The notes under the pieces are model-generated. The model had not been told where the DNA came from, did not search any database, and saw only the letters and a program-made list of their open reading frames with translations. A program made the position numbers and the translations under genes. From the NCBI GenBank assembly GCA_947499155.1, contig CANMND010000001.1, positions 597,241 through 661,240 of the forward strand: DNA of 64,000 nt. Reading direction: 5' to 3'. The stretch comes from an uncultured Sphingomonadales bacterium. Its GTDB lineage: Bacteria; Pseudomonadota; Alphaproteobacteria; Sphingomonadales; Rhodothalassiaceae. Positions 1 to 9,039 of the stretch are shown piece after piece (position 1 is the stretch's first letter; each line of letters opens with the position of its first letter).

Positions 1-810
1 ATAGCCTGCACCCACATATTGATCTGTAACGCGGATATCATCATCGGATACGACAGGGACTTCACCTGCCCAGTGTGGAGTCATGTCCTCAATTATGACG
101 CGGACACGCTCGCATTTGACATCTGCAGGCTCACTGACAGAAACGCCAAGAACCGTTATATCCGACCCGGCATAACGCAGACCGGCAAGGAGCCCTGCAT
201 GGGTACCGGCACTGCCTGTCCCCAACACAATATGGCTGGGCCTGATTTCCATTTCTGAAAATTGCGCCAACAGTTCCAGCGCACATTCCGCATAGCCCAT
301 GGCCCCCACACCGTCTGAGGCACCGAAGGGGGCAACGAATGGCGTTTTCCCTTTGGCCTTCATTTCACTGACCAGTTCCGCAACTTTGGCATCTGTCAAT
401 GGCCCATCATCATCCACCTGATGCATATGGGCGCCCGCAATTCCGTCAAGAAGATAATTGCCGGTCGCATTATAAACAGGGCTTGCCGCGTAATCGGTTC
501 CGCTCAAGGGGTTTGCTACGACACCATGGAATTCAAACCCAAGCTTTGCCGAAGCCGCAGCGGTCTGGCGGACAAAATTTGACTGAACGCCGCCATTGGC
601 AATGACCACATCTGCCTTTTCAGACAAGGCCCGGCCCATAATATACTCAAGCTTGCGGGCCTTGTTGCCACCAAAATAAAGACCGGTGCAATCATCCCGC
701 TTCACAAAAAGACGAGGCTTTGCATCAAGCAGTCGGGCAAGTGCTTCCATCGGCTCCAGGGGAGTGGGAGTGTGGGCAAGCCTGGCTTTCGGCAGATTGG
801 TCAACAACAT
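1..810 (-). CDS. PLP-dependent D-cysteine desulfhydrase / ACC deaminase family enzyme (3' end outside window)
   Basis: The minus-strand frame is open from an ATG at 810 to the window edge (270 codons), so the C-terminus is missing. The N-terminus (MLLTNLPKARLAHTPTPLEP) and the segment FVKRDDCTGLYFGGNKARKLE are typical of the tryptophan-synthase-beta-like PLP fold. The Lys in GGNKARK is the expected Schiff-base lysine, and VLGTGSAGTHAGL is the phosphate-binding loop. Family members degrade D-cysteine or other D-/cyclic amino acids to ammonia and a keto acid in the cytoplasm. The start follows an AAGGTG ribosome site, 15 bp after the symporter gene, so it is probably the last or next-to-last gene of the receptor-to-symporter cluster. 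The substrate cannot be fixed from sequence; D-cysteine, D-alanine analogues or ACC are possible. Confidence 0.85.
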   Translation of the reverse strand, partial: MLLTNLPKARLAHTPTPLEPMEALARLLDAKPRLFVKRDDCTGLYFGGNKARKLEYIMGRALSEKADVVIANGGVQSNFVRQTAAASAKLGFEFHGVVANPLSGTDYAASPVYNATGNYLLDGIAGAHMHQVDDDGPLTDAKVAELVSEMKAKGKTPFVAPFGASDGVGAMGYAECALELLAQFSEMEIRPSHIVLGTGSAGTHAGLLAGLRYAGSDITVLGVSVSEPADVKCERVRVIIEDMTPHWAGEVPVVSDDDIRVTDQYVGAGY

Positions 811-825
811 AACAGCACCTTAAAC

Positions 826-2223
826 TCAATACTTTACAACAGGGGCCTCACGCCTTTGAAAGGGACGGCCGAAATAACGGCGGGTCTCTTTCAAAACACG
901 GGGCGACAATAGCAAGGCTGACAAAAGCGTGGGCACAGCCATGATGGCGAACATGAAATCAATGAAGTTGATAATCAGCGCGAGGGAAGACACCGCACCC
1001 AACAGAATGCTCAGGCAATAAAAAACCAGATATCGGTTACTTGTTCGCGCTCCGAACAGAAAAGAAAAGCACGTCATGCCAAAATAGGAATAGGAAAACA
1101 GCGACGAAAGCCCGAAGGACAAAATACAGACCAGCAGAATGTAGTTGCCCACACCGGGATAGGCCATTTCAAACGCGGTCGCTGTCAACAAGACACCACC
1201 GCCTGCATCTGTCTGCCAGGCACCAGTGATCAGGATGGCAATTGCGGTCAGGGTGCAGATAACCAATGTGTCAATGACCGGCCCCAGCATGGCAACCAGA
1301 CCTTCGCGGATTGGTTCTTTGGTGCGCGCCACTCCATGGGCCATTGGGGCTGTGCCGATACCGGCTTCATTGGAAAATGCCGCACGACGAAAGCCCAAAA
1401 TTATCAGGCCACCAACGGCACCGCCAAACAAGGGATCACCCTGATAATGACTGGCGGAAAATGCATCGCTTATGATCAGTGCAAATGTCTCAGGAACTGC
1501 GCTCCAGTGGGTTATGACAATCCCTGCAACAGCCAGCAGATACAAAACAACCATGAGCGGGACCAGCCTGACTGACACGTCCCCCACACGCTTTAACCCG
1601 CCGGACATCACAAGGGCTGTTAAAGCCAAAAGGCCAAGCCCGATCGCAAAAGGTGCCCATCCGCCAAAGTCCAGCCCCAATGGCTGAACAAGAATGCTGT
1701 CAACAGCGCCGGTTAACTGGTTGGCGTTAAAAACCGGAAGACAGCCGAACATGCCCGCAAGGCAGAACATGACAGCCAGCGGCCTCCATCTTTTGCCAAG
1801 CCCCTCGACGATCACATACATCGGGCCGCCGCGCACTTCACCATTGCTATCGGTTCCGCGATACATAACGGCAAGCGAACATGTGAAATATTTTGTTGCC
1901 ATTCCGAAAATGGCTGACACCCACATCCAGAAAATAGCACCTGGCCCGCCAAGCTGAATGGCAACAGCAACGCCTGCGATATTTCCCATGCCGATAGTCG
2001 CAGCAAGGGCAACTGACAGTGCCTTGAAGTGGCTGACCTCGCCCGGATCATCCTTGTTGCTGTAGCGCCCTGTTAGGACCGCAAGGCCATGTCCGAAATG
2101 CCGAAAAGGAACAAAGCGCGAGAGGACAAGAAAATACAGGCCGCTCGTTGTCAGCAAGATCAGCAGCGGCAGGCCCCACACCCAATCCGCCGCAGCCGTG
2201 ACGATCTGTTCAAGCCTGAACAT
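826..2223 (-). CDS. Sodium:alanine/glycine symporter, AGCS family
   Basis: This 465-residue integral membrane protein has about ten hydrophobic helices and the AGCS signature around residues 75-125 (GMGNIAGVAVAIQLGGPGA followed by FWMW and GMATKYF). Family members use a sodium gradient to import alanine, glycine or related small amino acids. Length is normal for the family. An AGGGG ribosome site precedes the ATG. It lies 30 bp downstream of the serine hydrolase and 15 bp upstream of the PLP enzyme, all in one direction, so it most likely imports the amino acid released by the periplasmic hydrolases encoded upstream. The specific substrate is inference. Confidence 0.93.
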   Translation of the reverse strand: MFRLEQIVTAAADWVWGLPLLILLTTSGLYFLVLSRFVPFRHFGHGLAVLTGRYSNKDDPGEVSHFKALSVALAATIGMGNIAGVAVAIQLGGPGAIFWMWVSAIFGMATKYFTCSLAVMYRGTDSNGEVRGGPMYVIVEGLGKRWRPLAVMFCLAGMFGCLPVFNANQLTGAVDSILVQPLGLDFGGWAPFAIGLGLLALTALVMSGGLKRVGDVSVRLVPLMVVLYLLAVAGIVITHWSAVPETFALIISDAFSASHYQGDPLFGGAVGGLIILGFRRAAFSNEAGIGTAPMAHGVARTKEPIREGLVAMLGPVIDTLVICTLTAIAILITGAWQTDAGGGVLLTATAFEMAYPGVGNYILLVCILSFGLSSLFSYSYFGMTCFSFLFGARTSNRYLVFYCLSILLGAVSSLALIINFIDFMFAIMAVPTLLSALLLSPRVLKETRRYFGRPFQRREAPVVKY

Positions 2224-2253
2224 ATTGGCTGCCCCTGTTCGACGGCAACATGA

Positions 2254-3438
2254 TCATCGCCCCAGCAAGGGAAGGACAGTTTCAAAAAGATCCTTGCGCG
2301 TTGCCCGTAAAATCGAGTCTTCGCGAGAGACGCCTTTTGTCGTGGTGTTGTTTGTAAAGATGGCCGCAGCCTTGCTTTTTGGCTCGACATAAACAAAGGC
2401 GGTGAATGACTTTTGGCTCCCTGTGTGCCCGATATAACGATGGGTCTGTCCATCATAGCTGGACGCATGGTCAATCACGAAAAAGCCCATACCCATCTGT
2501 TCATCCACAGTGGGGTCTGATGTGGGATAGATCGGGCGCCACATCTGCTCGAGCGTGTCGCGGGAAAGCACAAAATCGTATGTGCCCTCATCACCCACAC
2601 CAATCCAGAAATTAAGCCACTTCACCATGTCAGAGACAGGGCCGTTGAGGCCGCCATTCCCGACAGTTGCACCGGTATCGAAATCCAGCCCCTGCGCTGT
2701 CACCTGATCATCCGTGCGGGCATAGTTATTGGAGCGGTCCGCCAAAAGATAATAAGGCGTCACATCAAAATAACTGCGGGTCATGCCAAGGGGCATCAGG
2801 ATATTTTTAGTCAGATACGTTTCAATGGAATCGCCGGTCACCTCTTCCACCACCCGGCCCAGCATGGAAAGGCCAGGGTTGGAGTATGAAAACCTGCTTC
2901 CCGGCTCAAACTCTATCTCGGTATAAGGCATCATGGCTGCCACCTGCGCCCAGTCAGTTGGCTCATGGGGATGCCAGTCTTCTGATCCGCCCCATGGGAA
3001 AGTGGAACCGCGAAAGCCCGATGTGTGGGTAATCAGATGACGCAGGGTAATCTCATCCATGGAGCCATAAGAATTATGAACCTTCCGGACCTCTGGAAGG
3101 TAACGCACCACAGGGTCATCAAGGGACAAAAGCCCACGTTCCACAAGCTGCATGGCTGCAACAACTGTCAGGGTCTTGGTGATCGAGGCCCAGTGGAAAA
3201 TGGTATCAGCATCTACAGGCCTTTGGGTGTCAAGATCAGCAAAACCATAATGCTCATGGCCCAATATCTCGCCATTCTGAAGGATATAAAGGCTGGACCC
3301 CACAACGCCTTGCTGATCTGCCCGCTCTTTATAGCGCTCTGCCGCCTCACCCCATGCTGCGTTGAAATCAGCGCCATGGACCGTTGCGGCTGCAGACACC
3401 ATGAGCATCGCCAGAAGGGCTGATAAGACCTTTTTCAT
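2254..3438 (-). CDS. Secreted class C beta-lactamase-fold serine hydrolase
   Basis: The protein starts best at the ATG at 3438, behind AGGGG, giving a clean Sec signal peptide (MKKVLSALLAMLMVSAAA, cleavage near HGA). The serine hydrolase/DD-peptidase fold shows the SxxK motif as SITK, the tyrosine motif as YSN in RFSYSNPGLSML, and a late HTG motif in YIGHTGSQKS replacing KTG. This group covers esterases, D-aminopeptidases and DD-peptidases acting in the periplasm; it is not necessarily an antibiotic-resistance enzyme. It abuts the M19-like gene and precedes the symporter, consistent with a role in trimming an imported peptide or ester. The exact reaction is unknown. Confidence 0.88.
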   Translation of the reverse strand: MKKVLSALLAMLMVSAAATVHGADFNAAWGEAAERYKERADQQGVVGSSLYILQNGEILGHEHYGFADLDTQRPVDADTIFHWASITKTLTVVAAMQLVERGLLSLDDPVVRYLPEVRKVHNSYGSMDEITLRHLITHTSGFRGSTFPWGGSEDWHPHEPTDWAQVAAMMPYTEIEFEPGSRFSYSNPGLSMLGRVVEEVTGDSIETYLTKNILMPLGMTRSYFDVTPYYLLADRSNNYARTDDQVTAQGLDFDTGATVGNGGLNGPVSDMVKWLNFWIGVGDEGTYDFVLSRDTLEQMWRPIYPTSDPTVDEQMGMGFFVIDHASSYDGQTHRYIGHTGSQKSFTAFVYVEPKSKAAAIFTNNTTTKGVSREDSILRATRKDLFETVLPLLGR

Positions 3439-3456
3439 AGGGTGTCCCCTGTTCAA

Positions 3457-4593
3457 TTATCCCAAAACGTCAACAAGCACGCGCTGCCAGTTTCCGCCCA
3501 TGATTTTCTCGACTTCACGCGCCTTGAACCCGGCACGTTCCAGCGACTGGTGAATAGTCTGCATGCGATATACGTTATTGAGTTCGGGGATCACCACATG
3601 CTCGGGCAAGGTGGCAAATCCCGGCACGCCCTGCTCATGGATCGAGCGCCACCAGTCATGATAAGTCTTTACGCCTTCGGCATTGTTATTCCCCAGCTTT
3701 CGCAAATTTTCTTGTCCCGTAATCGGGTAATCATTGGCAATGGCTGCTGCATCTATGCCACCCACATTTACGACATGCCGGATATGATCAATATAATGCT
3801 CAATGGTTGGCACCGGATCGTTTGTCAGCCAGAAGCTCATCATGAAAACGCCCATGACCCCACCAGTCTCGGCTACAGCCCGGATCATGTCATCTGTCGC
3901 ACAACGCGGATTATCGACAAAAGCACGGCACGCCCCATGAGACAGGATAATCGGTGACTGTGACTGCGCTGCGGCTTCAAGTGCTGTGGGTTCTGACGCA
4001 TGTGACACGTCGGGAATAATGTTTAGACGATTCATTTCCGCAATGCCGTCACGACCCAGTGCTGTTAGTCCGCTTTGGTGCGCTTCGATGGCGCCACCGG
4101 CAAACAGATTGTTATTGTGATGGGTCAGTTGCAGGATCCTTAGACCTCTGCCATGAAAATAGGCAATTCGGTCCAGATCATTGTCTATGGGCTCACAAGA
4201 TTGAAGCTGAAAGAATACACCAGCCCCCGGTTTGCTGCCAATGTCACTGCCTTTTGTCGCGAGCCATGTGTTGGGGAAGGTCGTGCGCATTCTGGCGAGG
4301 GCAGCGTCTATTCCCCTGTCGCAGGCGTCAAATGTTCTCAGATACCGGGGGTGCCCTTGCGCATCAGTCACACTTTCGACTTCAGACACATCGCAGATAA
4401 ATGCATAAAGGCCAGAGGCCGCTATATCTTGAGCGGTTTCGGGGAAAAAACTTAAGCCATCAATATAAAGTGGCCTTGCAGATGTGCGCGAAACTCCGCC
4501 GGCACAGGCAGCAACCAACCCGGCGGCCCCGGTTGCCAAAAATCGCCTGCGGGACAAACCGTTGGAAATATCCTGTTTAACGCCCTGAGCCAT
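3457..4593 (-). CDS. Peptidase M19 (membrane dipeptidase-like), Tat-exported, atypical metal site
   Basis: I chose the ATG at 4593, behind AGGGGGCG, rather than an upstream ATG at 4683. It gives a twin-arginine signal (SRRRFLATGAAGLVAACAGG) whose cysteine could also make it a lipoprotein. The body matches renal/membrane dipeptidases: DVSHAS and ILSHGACRA carry the two late histidine ligands, and GGIDAAAIANDYP corresponds to the region normally reading GIDHVGIGSDFDG. The usual first metal motif (DGHNDL, His-x-Asp) is replaced by IDGLSFF, and the bridging glutamate region reads FFQLQSCEP. It may therefore hydrolyse an unusual substrate or have lost dipeptidase chemistry. It lies about 105 bp downstream of the TonB receptor. 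Confidence 0.85.
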   Translation of the reverse strand: MAQGVKQDISNGLSRRRFLATGAAGLVAACAGGVSRTSARPLYIDGLSFFPETAQDIAASGLYAFICDVSEVESVTDAQGHPRYLRTFDACDRGIDAALARMRTTFPNTWLATKGSDIGSKPGAGVFFQLQSCEPIDNDLDRIAYFHGRGLRILQLTHHNNNLFAGGAIEAHQSGLTALGRDGIAEMNRLNIIPDVSHASEPTALEAAAQSQSPIILSHGACRAFVDNPRCATDDMIRAVAETGGVMGVFMMSFWLTNDPVPTIEHYIDHIRHVVNVGGIDAAAIANDYPITGQENLRKLGNNNAEGVKTYHDWWRSIHEQGVPGFATLPEHVVIPELNNVYRMQTIHQSLERAGFKAREVEKIMGGNWQRVLVDVLG

Positions 4594-4698
4594 AAGTCGC
4601 CCCCTTACCACTTTATTGATGCTGTCATAGCGCTGATATTCCAAAGAACCACCACCGGGACCATCTGAATAGGGTCCCGGCAATGGTTATTCGTTGAA

Positions 4699-7632
4699 TC
4701 AGAACTGCTTGGTTACTCCAAACTGGAATGTCCGGCCAAAGGGATCATAGACACTGCACGGACGATTACATCCGGTATCGGCGGAATTGGTCCCAGACGG
4801 AATATGTGGAGGCTTGGTATCAAAGAGATTCTCAACCCCCACCGTCATAAACAAGCTGTCGTTGAATGCATACCGGAGCTGGAGATCCTGATAAACCTTG
4901 GCTTTCGCAATATTGAATGGCGAGTCAGCAGGCCGAAGGAAGCTGTCTTGTGCCTTGCCAAGATAGCGCATGCCATAATGAGCCTGGAAGGGTCCAACGC
5001 CATAAGTCAAAGAGCCGTTCCAACGATGACGTGACGCTCCAATTAGGCCGTCAAGCACCTCCACATTCACACCGTCTGGCAGGGTCGTAAACTGCTCCAG
5101 CTCGATCAGCCAGGTGTAGTTCACGTTCATATCAAGTGAACCAGGCAAACCCAGTGTTGAATCAAGGTCAAAGCCGTAGCGCACTGACACATCAATACCT
5201 GAGGTATCAACGCCCCCGATATTTAGGGCATTCTGTTGAATCCGACGGATCTGGCCGGTGTTGAATTCGGCATTTCCACCCGGATTACTGGGGAAGCGCT
5301 CGACAACACTGCAAAACTGATCTCTCACCCCGGCTGGCTGCGTGTAGCAAAGCTCCATCAGCTTGGCAGACGAAATGTTCTGGATCGCCTTGTCGATTTC
5401 GATACGATAATAATCCGCAGTCACCACAAGGCCCGGGACTGCCATCGGAGTGAAGACAACTCCGACTGTCAATGTATCAGCCTTTTCTTCACGCAGATTC
5501 GGATTTCCCGACGCAGTAACGCTGATCAACTGCCGATTCAAATCGCCCTGCACAAAAGAGCCATCCAAATCAACACGTTGCTTTACCCCGGCTTCCGCCA
5601 GACAGTTCGCCGTCAGGACCCCGCCGGTATTGTCAACAAACCCTGCACCGCCCACACCATTACAAGGATCGACAACACTTGATCCAAAGCTGGGCGCACC
5701 GGTTGTGAACAATTCGCCGATATTGGGTGCCCGGACCGATGTCCCGTATGTACCACGGAAACGAACGCTCTTGGATGGCTCCCAGGATGCACCAACTTTC
5801 CAGGACAGCGCGCCGCCGACGGTTGAATAATCCGCGTAACGTATGGCTGCATTCAGTCCAAAATAATCAACAAAAGGCTGACTGGCCAAGACAGGGACAT
5901 CAACTTCCATATAGCCTTCCGTCACATCGAAACGGCCTGAAGATGCCGGGCGCTTTTCACCGGACGTCTGCCCGGTCTGCGTCAGGACATCAGGAACCTC
6001 CTTGCTGCTTTCCCTGCGATGCTCGATACCGGCAGCCACACTTACAGCACCAGCCGGCAAGTCAAAAAGTGGCCCCTGCGCATTGGCAGCCATGACGTTT
6101 TGACGGATTGTTGCACGGTAAGAACCAGGAGCTTCAATGAACGCTGCCGCTTCCGGAGTCACCGAGCCTGCCCCAAACAGATTGAGTGGAACACAGCCCT
6201 GATCGCGCGCCATTTCACTAACACAGCGCAGCTTTCCGGGCACATCAGGATCCGCTTCCACATCCAGGGCCAAAATAATGTTGGTCGTATTGATCTGACC
6301 TTCACCGGTTTGGGACTGGAGAGTCTGCCCAAAGGAATAATAAGCGTCCCAGGTCCAGTTATTGAACACATCACCTTTCAGGCCTACGGCAGTCCGCAGG
6401 GTCTGTCGGGAGTTGTCAAAGGTCCGCACACCGACCTCGCCCAGACGACGGGCATATTCAATGCTCAGAATATCATCCAATGGATCGGCGTTTGCATTCC
6501 TGTCGTTTATAAAGTCCAACAAGCCTTGCGGAATGAACGGGTTATCCAGAGGAATCCCCCCTGCCGGACCGTCAGCCACGTTTGCAGACATAAATGCACG
6601 CGGCTCTTCGATGATGATCGTATCCACATGGGCAAATGACACATCACCAAACAGGGTGACAGAGTCAAAAATGTCATAATTTGCCTTGGCTGCTGTCAAA
6701 AGCCGATCATTGGGCGATGAGATCGTCCGGAATGCGGCCCGATTAAACCCATGGATCGCCCGGTCATACCCCTGGATCAGATTTCCACCGTCATCAAATG
6801 TGAAGTGATCTGCAAAGGACGGAAGATTGGTCAAAAACCGCCCCTGTTCAGAGAAGGTGCTGTAGGCTTCGGGACCGACATCGCCCAGGAACTGGTCTTC
6901 CGCAGCAAATTTCCGCTTGCTGGCCATCAGCCCCTTGTCTTTGTAATAGCCAATGCTGAGGACTGCGTTGCCTCTGTTTTCAGAGCCGAAATTTCCACCG
7001 ATTGTCGCAGCGACGTTATATTTCGTACCACCTCCCGCTTCGGTGAGGCTGCCACGGCCTGTAAGGGAGACGCCTTCAAAGTCGCTTTTCTGGATGATAT
7101 TGACGACACCTGCGATCGCATCCGACCCATAAACGGCAGATGCACCGTCAGTCACCACTTCGACCCGCTCGATAAAATCTATAGGGATGGTATTGAAGTC
7201 TACAGCGGATGTGCCTGCAATTCCGGAAACAGCTCTACGGCCATCGATCAAAACAAGCGTCCTGCCAGCGCCAAGATTGCGCAGATTGACAGTATTGACA
7301 CCGGAATTAAAGGAATCGAACGTCCCTGCAGTAGAAGAATGGTCTGAACGTCCAAACTGTGGAAGCTCGTACAAAACAGAGGCCAGATTCTCAAGGCCGG
7401 ATTGCCCCAGCTGTTTGTCGCTGATGATTTCCACTGGCGTGGGCGATGTCACATTAGAGCGAACAATACGCGACCCTGTAACCAGTATCTCCTCAAGCGA
7501 TGCGCTTTCTTGAGCATGCACTGATCCAGCCACCGATGCGGCTGCGACCAAAAGGGCAAGCCGTGATACATGCCCAAGGTGACGTGCCCGATACCCACTG
7601 CTTTTCGCAAATCTTCCATCCCGCTCAGACAT
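4699..7632 (-). CDS. TonB-dependent outer-membrane receptor
   Basis: This 977-residue protein has an N-terminal signal segment (LALLVAAASVAGSVHAQ), a TonB-box-like start (SLEEILVTGSRI), a plug domain (residues about 55-185, with LRNLGAGRTLVLIDGRR and VEVVTDGASAVYGSDAIAGV) and a C-terminal beta barrel ending in the aromatic-terminated GRTFQFGVTKQF. It belongs to the large plug type common in alphaproteobacteria that take up peptides, siderophores or glycans. A GAGAGGAAG ribosome site precedes the ATG. It is the first gene of the leftward peptidase/hydrolase/symporter/PLP-enzyme cluster, so a peptide-like ligand is the best guess. No FecR/sigma pair or N-terminal signalling extension is seen; regulation probably goes through the upstream GntR protein. 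Confidence 0.95.
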   Translation of the reverse strand: MSERDGRFAKSSGYRARHLGHVSRLALLVAAASVAGSVHAQESASLEEILVTGSRIVRSNVTSPTPVEIISDKQLGQSGLENLASVLYELPQFGRSDHSSTAGTFDSFNSGVNTVNLRNLGAGRTLVLIDGRRAVSGIAGTSAVDFNTIPIDFIERVEVVTDGASAVYGSDAIAGVVNIIQKSDFEGVSLTGRGSLTEAGGGTKYNVAATIGGNFGSENRGNAVLSIGYYKDKGLMASKRKFAAEDQFLGDVGPEAYSTFSEQGRFLTNLPSFADHFTFDDGGNLIQGYDRAIHGFNRAAFRTISSPNDRLLTAAKANYDIFDSVTLFGDVSFAHVDTIIIEEPRAFMSANVADGPAGGIPLDNPFIPQGLLDFINDRNANADPLDDILSIEYARRLGEVGVRTFDNSRQTLRTAVGLKGDVFNNWTWDAYYSFGQTLQSQTGEGQINTTNIILALDVEADPDVPGKLRCVSEMARDQGCVPLNLFGAGSVTPEAAAFIEAPGSYRATIRQNVMAANAQGPLFDLPAGAVSVAAGIEHRRESSKEVPDVLTQTGQTSGEKRPASSGRFDVTEGYMEVDVPVLASQPFVDYFGLNAAIRYADYSTVGGALSWKVGASWEPSKSVRFRGTYGTSVRAPNIGELFTTGAPSFGSSVVDPCNGVGGAGFVDNTGGVLTANCLAEAGVKQRVDLDGSFVQGDLNRQLISVTASGNPNLREEKADTLTVGVVFTPMAVPGLVVTADYYRIEIDKAIQNISSAKLMELCYTQPAGVRDQFCSVVERFPSNPGGNAEFNTGQIRRIQQNALNIGGVDTSGIDVSVRYGFDLDSTLGLPGSLDMNVNYTWLIELEQFTTLPDGVNVEVLDGLIGASRHRWNGSLTYGVGPFQAHYGMRYLGKAQDSFLRPADSPFNIAKAKVYQDLQLRYAFNDSLFMTVGVENLFDTKPPHIPSGTNSADTGCNRPCSVYDPFGRTFQFGVTKQF

Positions 7633-7701
7633 GTTCTTCCTCTCTGAATACCGAGCCTGATATCGCCATCAATAACCTCGGGTGAGATAATAATATACTT
7701 G

Positions 7702-7717
7702 ATATTGGATCCAATAT
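7702..7717. promoter_or_regulatory. Palindromic operator in the TonB receptor leader
   Basis: A perfect 16-bp dyad, ATATTGGATCCAATAT, lies 70 bp upstream of the receptor start codon in an A+T-rich leader. Its 10-bp core TTGGATCCAA recurs just upstream of the GntR gene start. GntR/FCD regulators typically bind short dyads of this kind, so I infer that this is the regulator's operator. The surrounding interval 7633-8056 holds no convincing gene. Confidence 0.65.
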
Positions 7718-8056
7718 AAATTGATAAACATTTCCAAGTAAGTCAAGATTGAAACATCTGACCGAACACAAAAAACATCATTATATGTTATTTATGTCAT
7801 ACCTTCAGCTTAGCGGGCTGCTTTACCCAGCATAACCGCCACATTTCAGGCAAACGTTCGCAGCATAACAGAACAGAATAGAGTTATTCCAAAACCGACT
7901 GTTAACTGTATTTAAAAGCTGATGTTCTGTGAAAAAAGGTCTGATGACTAAACACGATATTAATGAGAGTACGAAAAATCTCCGCCCCTTATTACAGTCT
8001 AAAAGCGAATAGTCACAATTGGGCTTAGCGCCTTGAACCATTCAGGATGGGTGTCG

Positions 8057-8731
8057 TTATGTGGAGTCCGGAGCAGCCTGCTTCCGCTGAGTGATCGAGT
8101 TCGAAATTTCCTGTCCGTTTTTCCCCAGATGCGTCTTCATGATAGCCAGCGCAGCCTTTACATCCCGCTTTCGGGCGGCGCGGACAAATTCACGATGATC
8201 CTCAGCATCCCTGTCAGACACTTCCATATCCTCACGGCCAAAGCGCAGATGGTAGCGTTGGGCCGCATCAATCTGATCTGCTATCAATTTCAAAAGACGT
8301 GGGCCGGCTGCCGCATAAAGGGCCAGATGAAACTCGCGATGCCGCAACAACATGTCACCGGCCGGAGCCTGATTAAGCGCCAAGTGCGCCTTTTCAATAT
8401 CAGTTATCTGTTCATCAGACAGATTAGGGAATGACCTTTTAACCCCTATTGCTTCCAGCGCCTCACGAATTTCAAACAGTTCAAGTGCATCATTTGCATC
8501 AAGATCTGCAACAACAGCACCACGATGCGGCCTTTGCTCCACCAGACCTTCTGCCTCCAAAAGGCGCATTGCCTCACGGACAGGCATACGGCTGACATTA
8601 TAGAGCTCCGCAATCATGTCCTGCCGCACCGGCTCGCCAGCCACCAGCTCACCCCTGATGATCGCTGTCCGCAATTCCTCAAACAGCCACTGGCTGGTTG
8701 TCTTTGGCCGGTCTGAATGTGCGTTCTGCAT
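8057..8731 (-). CDS. GntR family transcriptional regulator, FadR/FCD subfamily
   Basis: This 224-residue regulator has an N-terminal winged helix (residues about 10-75: LRTAIIRGELVAGEPVRQ, then LYNVSRMPVREAMRLLEAEG) followed by an all-helical FCD ligand-binding domain. In that domain EIREALEAIG and HREFHLALYAAA supply the usual Arg/His/Asp surface for a metal-bound carboxylate effector. Such proteins generally repress catabolic or uptake genes until an organic or amino acid binds. It precedes the TonB receptor by 424 bp on the same strand, and both carry a TTGGATCCAA core upstream. The core lies only 7-16 nt before this start codon, where a bound protein would block initiation, which suggests autorepression. 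A classical ribosome site is weak. Confidence 0.92.
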   Translation of the reverse strand: MQNAHSDRPKTTSQWLFEELRTAIIRGELVAGEPVRQDMIAELYNVSRMPVREAMRLLEAEGLVEQRPHRGAVVADLDANDALELFEIREALEAIGVKRSFPNLSDEQITDIEKAHLALNQAPAGDMLLRHREFHLALYAAAGPRLLKLIADQIDAAQRYHLRFGREDMEVSDRDAEDHREFVRAARKRDVKAALAIMKTHLGKNGQEISNSITQRKQAAPDST

Positions 8732-8737
8732 TGTATT

Positions 8738-8747
8738 TTGGATCCAA
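8738..8747. promoter_or_regulatory. TTGGATCCAA half of the paired operator, upstream of the GntR gene
   Basis: The 10-bp palindrome TTGGATCCAA sits 7-16 nt upstream of the regulator ATG and matches the core of the dyad at 7702-7717. Two copies of a 10-mer palindrome only at these two leaders argue for a shared operator and autoregulation. A chance match is unlikely but not excluded. Confidence 0.55.
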
Positions 8748-8973
8748 CTTTAAAAAGTCAGATTGGGTCCGCCATCCCTCACTGTCAACCGCAAAGGATA
8801 CTTTTCCGAAAGCCGCCCTTAGAAGCTGTATCTGCCAAGCAATTTATTGCGACCAAAGTGGAGCACGTTTCTTGCAGTGCATTCCCGGGGCTCACAGCTG
8901 GGCCAGATGCCGGGCTATAGTCTAATCTTTCAGCCTTCGTGTCATGACATTCAGTGATAGCCTATAAACACAA

Positions 8974-9003
8974 ATACCCCGACCGGGAAACCGGCCGGGG
9001 TAT
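8974..9003 (-). terminator. Rho-independent terminator of the PEP-CTERM gene
   Basis: The inverted repeat ATACCCCGACCGG / CCGGCCGGGGTAT has a GAAA loop on the plus strand and one internal mismatch. It is followed on the minus strand by a T-rich stretch (TTTGTGTTTA), 36 bp past the stop of the PEP-CTERM gene. The remaining sequence up to 8731 holds no gene that I can support. Confidence 0.75.
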
Positions 9004-9039
9004 GCTTTTACAATCGCCCTTATTAAGAACAGGCAGTAA

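Noticed and set aside
2254..3438. Antibiotic-resistance class C beta-lactamase
   Set aside because: The fold fits, but the late motif is HTG rather than KTG and the gene lies in a peptide-uptake cluster; a general serine hydrolase is the safer call.
7702..7717. Palindrome regarded only as a chance restriction-site sequence (GGATCC)
   Set aside because: The dyad extends to 16 bp and its 10-bp core recurs just before the regulator gene, so a regulatory role is more likely.
7823..8041. 72-codon minus-strand frame between the GntR and receptor genes
   Set aside because: No ribosome site, A+T-rich composition and no family resemblance; it lies in the regulatory interval.
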